Of a DNA stretch of 64,000 nt, positions 59,018 through 64,000 are shown in pieces (position 1 is the stretch's first letter; the number at the start of each line of letters is the position of its first letter). The position numbers and the translations under genes were made by a program. Below the pieces are notes generated by a model. It did not search any database. It saw only the letters and a program-made list of their open reading frames with translations, and had not been told where the DNA came from. The DNA comes from Oscillospiraceae bacterium (GTDB taxonomy: Bacteria; Bacillota; Clostridia; Oscillospirales; Ruminococcaceae): the NCBI GenBank assembly GCA_017415165.1, contig JAFQIY010000016.1:186001-250000 (forward strand), read 5' to 3'.

Positions 59018-61117
59018 ATGAAACAATATTATGACAACCGTGAGCTCAGCTGGCTGAAATTCAACGAACGTGTGCTTGAAGAAGCACAGGACAAGAACGT
59101 GCCCCTGTGCGAAAGACTGATGTTCACGGCAATTTTCCAGTCCAACCTTGACGAATTCTTTATGGTGCGTGTCGGCTCACTTTACGACCAGACCCTCGTT
59201 GATGCCGACGTGCGTGAAAACAAGACCGATATGACCTGCGCCGAACAGCTTGAAGCGATTTTCAAGCGTGTTGCGGAGCTTAATCCAATACGCGACAACG
59301 CCTACAACGGAGTAATGTCCGAGCTTGAAAAGCACGGCGTTGAACAGGTCAATTTCAAGATGCTGTCCAAGGAGGAGGAAAGCTACTTAAAAGTGTATTT
59401 CACCACTGAAATTCTCCCCCTGATTTCCCCGCAGGTTATCGACAAGCGTCACCCATTCCCGTTCCTCAAAAACAAGGAAATCTACGCCGTTGCACAGCTT
59501 GAAGCAAAGAACTCCGTGACAATCGGACTTGTTCCTGCAAGCGGAACTTTCTCACGCATAATCTTCCTCCCGGGCACAAAGCACCGCTTTATGCTTGTTG
59601 AGGAACTCATTCTTCACTATATGCCGCTGATTTTCGAGAACTACAAGGTGCTTGACAAGTCACTTATGCGCATCACCCGAAACGCTGATATCAATATGGA
59701 GGAAGCCCTCTACGACCATGACGTTGACCTGCGTGATGTGATGAGCGATTTGCTGAAAAAGAGAAAGAAGCTGTCCCCTGTCCGTATGGAATTGTCACGC
59801 AAGCTGGGACAGACCGCTGTTGCGTATCTCTGCGAAAAGCTGGAGTTGAAGCACAACCAGATTTTCCGCCTGAAAACTCCCCTTGATTTGTCCTTTGTGT
59901 ACGCTTTGAGAAGCCGTCTTGAGGATAATCTCCCTCTGCTTTTCTTTGGCAGGGCTGACCCGCAGAATTCCTGTGAAATCGACCATACAGCACCGATTAT
60001 TCCGCAGGTGCAGAAGCGTGACATCGTCCTATCCTACCCATTTGAGTCAATCAAGCCATTCCTGCGTATGCTTATGGAAGCGGCAGTTGACCCGAACGTT
60101 GTGTCAATCAAGATTACACTGTACCGTGTAGCGTCCAACTCAAAGGTTATCGACGCACTTATCGCCGCTGCCGAAAACGGAAAGGAAGTCCTTGTGCTTG
60201 TTGAGCTTCGTGCACGATTTGACGAAGAAAACAACATCGGCTGGTCACAGCGTCTGGAGTACGCAGGCTGCAACGTTATCTACGGTCCCGAAAGTCTTAA
60301 AGTGCACTCAAAGCTGTTACTTATCACACGCAAGAACAGTGCGGGAAAAATCCAGTACATCACACAAATCGGTACGGGCAACTACAACGAAAAGACCTCT
60401 GCCCTCTACACCGACCTTAGCCTGCTTACCGCTAATCAGGAAATCGGTGCAGAAGCGCTTATGGTGTTCAACGCACTTTCCACAAACACCCTTGTTGAGC
60501 ACACCGACAAGCTTCTCGTTGCACCGCTTTGCTTACAAAATCGTGTTATAGAAATGATTAACGCCGAAATCGAAGCGGCAAAGCGCGGCGATGACGCATT
60601 CATCGGTCTGAAGCTGAATTCCCTCACCGACAAGAAGCTTATCGACAAGCTTGTTGAGGCTTCACAGGCAGGGGTAAAAATCCGTATGGTTATCCGTGGT
60701 ATATGCTGTCTTGTGGCAGGTGTTGAGGGTTACACCGAAAACATCGAAATCACAAGCATTGTGGGACGTTACCTTGAGCACAGCCGTATCTACATTTTCG
60801 GCACAAACGAGCGCCGTAAAATCTATATCAGCTCCGCCGACTTTATGACACGAAACACGCTCCGCCGTGTCGAGGTTGCCGCACCAATTCTCGACAGCCA
60901 CGTCCAGGCACGGATTATGCACATTTTCAGCGTGCTCACCAGCGACAATGTCAAGGCAAGACGTATGCTCCCCGACAGCACCTATGTGCACGTTGAAACC
61001 GAGGACACAGCTGTTGACTCGCAGGCTACATTCATCAAGGAAGCATATGCAAATGCGGCAAAAGCACCTGTTAAGGCTACACATAAGGTTAAGCCTGTGA
61101 AAAGGAAGAAGAAGTAA
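59018..61117 (+). CDS. ppk1: Polyphosphate kinase 1
   Basis: PPK1 makes long-chain polyphosphate from ATP reversibly. The 699-residue protein has the four PPK domains: N-terminal NRELSWLKFNERVLEEAQ, a head domain, and two phospholipase-D-like catalytic domains with LKVHSKLLLITRK (phosphorylated His about 430) and a second His in YLEHSRIYIF near 590. The C-terminus carries a basic tail KPVKRKKK. A perfect AGGAGG site precedes the ATG. The next gene starts 22 bp later. Confidence 0.96.
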   Translation: MKQYYDNRELSWLKFNERVLEEAQDKNVPLCERLMFTAIFQSNLDEFFMVRVGSLYDQTLVDADVRENKTDMTCAEQLEAIFKRVAELNPIRDNAYNGVMSELEKHGVEQVNFKMLSKEEESYLKVYFTTEILPLISPQVIDKRHPFPFLKNKEIYAVAQLEAKNSVTIGLVPASGTFSRIIFLPGTKHRFMLVEELILHYMPLIFENYKVLDKSLMRITRNADINMEEALYDHDVDLRDVMSDLLKKRKKLSPVRMELSRKLGQTAVAYLCEKLELKHNQIFRLKTPLDLSFVYALRSRLEDNLPLLFFGRADPQNSCEIDHTAPIIPQVQKRDIVLSYPFESIKPFLRMLMEAAVDPNVVSIKITLYRVASNSKVIDALIAAAENGKEVLVLVELRARFDEENNIGWSQRLEYAGCNVIYGPESLKVHSKLLLITRKNSAGKIQYITQIGTGNYNEKTSALYTDLSLLTANQEIGAEALMVFNALSTNTLVEHTDKLLVAPLCLQNRVIEMINAEIEAAKRGDDAFIGLKLNSLTDKKLIDKLVEASQAGVKIRMVIRGICCLVAGVEGYTENIEITSIVGRYLEHSRIYIFGTNERRKIYISSADFMTRNTLRRVEVAAPILDSHVQARIMHIFSVLTSDNVKARRMLPDSTYVHVETEDTAVDSQATFIKEAYANAAKAPVKATHKVKPVKRKKK

Positions 61118-61139
61118 CGACACAAGGAGGAAAAAGCTT

Positions 61140-61841
61140 ATGAAAAAGACATTTATCGCATTAATTTCCGCTTTGGCAATTGCAGTTTCACTCTGCGGCA
61201 CGGTGTTTGCGGAAGAAAATGCTGTGCCCGAAAACGGCTGGTACGAAAACAGCGGTGAAAAATATTACTACGAAAACTCACAGCCTGCGCACGGCTGGCG
61301 GCGTATTGACGGCGAATGGTACTGCTTTGACTATGATGACGGCACTGCTGCAACAGGCAAAACCGAAATGGGTTCGGGATATTACTTTTTTGACGAGGAC
61401 GGAAAATGGACAGGAAGACTTGCCAAAGCGGCACTTGCACCCGAAGATTTCGAGTTTGAATTTCAGGAAATTTATTTGGGTGACGAAGAAGTATGCTACA
61501 ATTACAGCATAGAAAACGGCAGGCTATATCTGAAATGCGAAAACCGCAGATTTTCACGAAAGCTTTCCGAAAGAGAATATCAGATTATTTACAGTATGCT
61601 TGAAATGTATTGCTTTGAAGATTGTAGTGTTTATTATTCCTATGACCCTGATGATGAGATAGGTGCTTATTATCTTGGTTCAATTGATTACACAGCAAAT
61701 GGTAAAAATATTGATTTTAGCGGCGATGATATTCTTTTCAGCAACGAATATGAGGAATGTCAAAGATTTCAGCAGTTTTACAATTGCTTTTCCGAGATTG
61801 ACAATCTGAAAGAATACGCTGATGAAAAAATGGGGTATTAA
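61140..61841 (+). CDS. Secreted protein with cell-wall-binding repeats
   Basis: The 233-residue protein has a signal peptide (1-24, GTVFAEE), three cell-wall-binding type repeats (about 32-95: GWYENSGEKYYYE, GWRRIDGEWYCFD, SGYYFFDEDGKWTG) and a C-terminal acidic domain of unknown family (about 100-233). AAGGAGG precedes the ATG. It lies 22 bp after ppk1 without terminator and is probably cotranscribed. Confidence 0.85.
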   Translation: MKKTFIALISALAIAVSLCGTVFAEENAVPENGWYENSGEKYYYENSQPAHGWRRIDGEWYCFDYDDGTAATGKTEMGSGYYFFDEDGKWTGRLAKAALAPEDFEFEFQEIYLGDEEVCYNYSIENGRLYLKCENRRFSRKLSEREYQIIYSMLEMYCFEDCSVYYSYDPDDEIGAYYLGSIDYTANGKNIDFSGDDILFSNEYEECQRFQQFYNCFSEIDNLKEYADEKMGY

Positions 61842-61843
61842 AT

Positions 61844-62326
61844 TTGAATATAATCAGAATTGACGAAGCAAGGCTTGATGAGTGCCTTGAAGTCATACAC
61901 AGAAGCTTTGCGACAGTTGCGGAGGAGTTCGGTTTTACACGTGAAAACTGTCCGACTCACACAAGCTTTATGCCAATAGAAAAGCTCCGTAAATATGCCG
62001 AATGGGGCTTTGAAATGTTCGGTATGGAGGACGGCGGCAGAATTATCGGTTATGTTTCCGTTTCGCATAATCCCGATGGAAAGTTTGAACTTCACAACCT
62101 CGCCGTACTACCCGAATACCGTCACGGCGGTATCGGAAGAAAGCTTGTTGACCGTGCTAAAGAGGCTGTTGCCGAAAAGGGCGGAAACAAGCTTCATATC
62201 GGAATTATTGATGAACATACCGTGCTGAAAAAGTGGTACGAAACAAACGGATTTGTCAGCACGGGCACGCAGAAATTTGAGCGCCTGCCGTTTACAGTGG
62301 GATTTATGGAATGTGATATATGTTAA
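61844..62326 (+). CDS. GNAT-family N-acetyltransferase
   Basis: The 160-residue protein has the acetyl-CoA loop EYRHGGIGRKLVDRAKE (about 88-104), GGRIIGYVSVSHNPDGKFELHNLAV before it, and the C-terminal LKKWYETNGFVSTG. Substrate unknown. Start appears to be TTG at 61844, two bases after the previous stop, with GGGG from the upstream gene end as ribosome site. Last gene of the ppk1 transcript, followed by a strong terminator. Confidence 0.87.
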   Translation: MNIIRIDEARLDECLEVIHRSFATVAEEFGFTRENCPTHTSFMPIEKLRKYAEWGFEMFGMEDGGRIIGYVSVSHNPDGKFELHNLAVLPEYRHGGIGRKLVDRAKEAVAEKGGNKLHIGIIDEHTVLKKWYETNGFVSTGTQKFERLPFTVGFMECDIC

Positions 62327-62334
62327 ATTGCAAC

Positions 62335-62371
62335 AAAAGCCGCCTGAAAACAAGTCGTCAGGCGGCTTTTT
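62335..62371 (+). terminator. Terminator of the ppk1 operon
   Basis: AAAAGCCGCCTGA aaacaagtcg TCAGGCGGCTTTT then T. Confidence 0.9.
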
Positions 62372-62482
62372 GCACAAATTTGCAAAAATGAAATGAAACA
62401 AGAGAAACCGAGAGATTTGAAGCAAAACAGAGAGATTTCAAGAGATTTAGGGATATATTTTAAAAATTCGGCATTTTACCTA

Positions 62483-62599
62483 TTGACTTTGGAGAAAAAG
62501 CCGTGTATAATAGTCAATGTTGTGTCGGACGGGCTGCGTCAATGAGTTGCAGACAACGCCCCTGATATCTGACAAAAATTTATTAAGAGGAGAATGTTT
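62483..62599 (+). promoter_or_regulatory. Promoter and leader of rplM-rpsI (L13-leader type)
   Basis: TTGACT (62483-62488), 17-bp spacer, TATAAT (62506-62511). The 80-base leader contains GTGTCGGACGGGCTGCG and GTTGCAGACAACGCCC, which can pair into a small stem-loop, as in the L13 leader of Firmicutes, before AGGAG. Autoregulation by L13 is inferred. Confidence 0.72.
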
Positions 62600-63028
62600 A
62601 TGTCAACTTATATGCCTAAGGCAAATGAAATCAGCCGTAAATGGTATGTGCTTGATGCTTCCGGCAAGTCCCTCGGTAGAGTTGCAGCAGAAGCTGCTTC
62701 CATCCTCCGCGGCAAGAACAAGCCAACTTTTGCACCACACGCTGACTGCGGCGACCACGTAATCATCATCAACTGTGCACAGGCTAAGCTCACAGGTAAG
62801 AAGCTTGAGCAGAAGTCCTACAAGTGGCACACAGGCTGGATCGGCGGTCTCAAGGAGATCAAGTACAGCGATATGATGAAGAACGAACCGGAAAGAGCAA
62901 TGATGATTGCTGTTAATGGTATGCTCCCTAACAACACACTCGGCAGAGCTGCTCTCAAGCGCCTCAGAACTTACGCTGGCGCTACACACGACCACGCAGC
63001 ACAGAAGCCTGAAAATTACGAGATATAA
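62600..63028 (+). CDS. rplM: 50S ribosomal protein L13
   Basis: The 142-residue protein begins MSTYMPKANEISRKWYVLDA, contains GKSLGRVAAEAASILRGKNKP and the C-terminal HDHAAQKPE. L13 nucleates 50S assembly. ATG 62600 is seven bases after AGGAG; the ATG at 62594 is too close. Followed by rpsI after 13 bp, the conserved rplM-rpsI order. Confidence 0.97.
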   Translation: MSTYMPKANEISRKWYVLDASGKSLGRVAAEAASILRGKNKPTFAPHADCGDHVIIINCAQAKLTGKKLEQKSYKWHTGWIGGLKEIKYSDMMKNEPERAMMIAVNGMLPNNTLGRAALKRLRTYAGATHDHAAQKPENYEI

Positions 63029-63041
63029 GGAGGCGGAGTAA

Positions 63042-63443
63042 ATGTACGAATCTAAACAGCCATATTTTTACGGCACAGGTAGAAGAAAAAGCTCCGTTGC
63101 AAGAGTAAGAGTTTACGCAGGCAGCGGTAACATCACAATCAACGGCAGAGATATCAACGACTACTTTGGTCTCGAAACTCTCAAGCTTATCGTTAGACAG
63201 CCACTGGTTCTCACAGATAACGCTGACAAGTTCGACATCGTTTGCACAGTTGCAGGCGGCGGCGTAACAGGTCAGGCTGGTGCAATCCGTCACGGTCTTT
63301 CCAGAGCTCTCCTTCAGGTTAACGCTGAGCTTCGTCCAGTTCTCAAGAAGGCTGGCTTCCTCACTCGTGACCCAAGAATGAAGGAAAGAAAGAAGTACGG
63401 TCTCAAGGCTGCTCGTCGCGCTCCTCAGTTCTCCAAGAGATAA
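63042..63443 (+). CDS. rpsI: 30S ribosomal protein S9
   Basis: The 133-residue protein has [38 protein letters not shown] and the tRNA-contacting C-terminus ending QFSKR. AAGGAGG precedes the ATG. A weak hairpin (CAAACGGC gtatttat GCGGTTTG, 63458-63481) follows. Confidence 0.97.
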   Translation: MYESKQPYFYGTGRRKSSVARVRVYAGSGNITINGRDINDYFGLETLKLIVRQPLVLTDNADKFDIVCTVAGGGVTGQAGAIRHGLSRALLQVNAELRPVLKKAGFLTRDPRMKERKKYGLKAARRAPQFSKR

Positions 63444-63499
63444 TTTCAGCCCTTACAAACGGCGTATTTATGCGGTTTGGGGCACATCAATTATCAATT

Positions 63500-63570
63500 T
63501 GGTCAACTTTTGGTCAACTAAAAATGACTTTTTTAACCGCTATGTTCACGCATAGCGGTTATTTTATTTT
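63500..63570 (+). terminator. Direct repeat and terminator between rpsI and the integrase
   Basis: TTTGGTCAACT occurs twice in direct repeat (63499-63520). Then AACCGCTATG ttcacg CATAGCGGTT (63535-63560) with ATTTTATTTT on the plus side forms a terminator. The repeat may be an integrase arm site. Confidence 0.65.
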
Positions 63571-63580
63571 GCTGTAACTT

Positions 63581-64000
63581 TCAGTATGGTAATGCAGGTA
63601 AAGCATTTTGAATGGAAACAGCAATGTTACGTTTCATACCTTCAAGAACGTCAGCATAAATATCAGCGGTAACGTTAATGTCGCAATGTCCGAGATGGTC
63701 GCTGATTGCCTTAAGCTCTATGCCTGCATTGAGAAGCATTGTAGCGTTGCAGTGACGAAGCTTGTGTAAGGTCATTTGTTCAAACTCTGTTCCTTTTGTC
63801 ATACGCTTTAATGAAGTGAGTACCGAACTTCTGTCCCTGTAATTTCCCTTTGCGGACGGAAAGACCATTTCCGAATGAGTATATTCCGAACCCAAAGCCG
63901 CTTTCATCTGATTTACATATTCACGCTGTTCTTTTAGAATGGCAGCTGTGGTTTCATTCATACAGATTGTACGGATACTCTTTCTGGTTTTAGGTGCTGT
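63581..64000 (-). CDS. Tyrosine recombinase/integrase, C-terminal part (continues right of the window)
   Basis: The frame enters at the window edge (TAPKTRKSIRTIC) and covers the catalytic domain: HKLRH (His and second Arg), HLGH and the nucleophile Tyr in TADIYADV. The first catalytic Arg lies outside. Family members integrate phages, ICEs and transposons of the Tn916 type; the gene end sits 137 bp after rpsI, a position where elements often insert. Partial only because of the window edge. Confidence 0.92.
   Translation of the reverse strand, partial: TAPKTRKSIRTICMNETTAAILKEQREYVNQMKAALGSEYTHSEMVFPSAKGNYRDRSSVLTSLKRMTKGTEFEQMTLHKLRHCNATMLLNAGIELKAISDHLGHCDINVTADIYADVLEGMKRNIAVSIQNALPALPY

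Overview
The window looks like a chromosomal contig of a gut-type clostridial Firmicute, most like Ruminococcus/Oscillospiraceae. This is inferred from AddAB rather than RecBCD, strong AGGAGG ribosome sites, an infC-rpmI order with an ATA-started infC, a LexA/DinR-type GAAC-N4-GTTC operator, Gram-positive surface proteins (SLH, CAP and cell-wall-binding repeats) and host-glycan genes (L-fucose, alpha-galactoside). I read species from gene content only; no 16S is present.

Layout. 0-1 kb: infC-rpmI behind a consensus promoter and an attenuating leader; rplT must start just beyond the left edge. 1-9.4 kb: a DNA-repair operon (GNAT, 3-methyladenine glycosylase, addB, addA, small HTH protein). 9.4-20.6 kb: housekeeping and surface genes (ArsC-like protein, CAP and SLH proteins, DtxR-type regulator, NfnAB transhydrogenase, malQ). 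20.6-27.9 kb: an integrated mobile element next to tRNA-Arg(CCU). It holds a large serine recombinase, a CRESS-type replication initiator (HUH nuclease plus superfamily 3 helicase), an FtsK-like ATPase, a membrane protein, a small possible ssDNA-binding protein and a leucine-rich surface protein. Between the ATPase and rep lies a perfect 17-bp stem whose apex reads TAGTATTAC on the rep strand, the nonanucleotide of eukaryotic circular ssDNA virus origins. This is the most remarkable feature of the window.

28-46 kb: a LexA-controlled radical-SAM/DUF4130 DNA-repair pair, a flavodoxin fused to a long Pro-rich tail, a phospholipase-C-like protein, a YtaF/MntP-like membrane protein, birA, lipoproteins, a polysaccharide deacetylase, two tandem solute-binding lipoproteins, a GH36 alpha-galactosidase and a flippase. 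46-49.4 kb: ilvB-ilvH-ilvC. 49.4-58.7 kb: a complete L-fucose to lactaldehyde/1,2-propanediol route (fucI, fuculokinase, fucU, fucO, fucA), all on the minus strand but interrupted by unrelated small genes (NADAR, MazG-like, P-loop kinase, HAD, four-helix-bundle). 59-63.5 kb: ppk1, a surface protein, a GNAT, then rplM-rpsI. At the right edge a tyrosine integrase gene starts outside the window and marks a second mobile element.

A second theme is non-coding. Many intergenic gaps, especially around the fucose genes, hold degenerate 7-bp tandem repeats of four sequence types, often as inverted pairs or with hairpins. They abut start and stop codons, supply the C-terminal codons of one gene, and bracket small accessory genes. 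Several accessory genes share one leader (GAGGTG plus a TTG start), which suggests cassette-like shuffling into the fucose locus.
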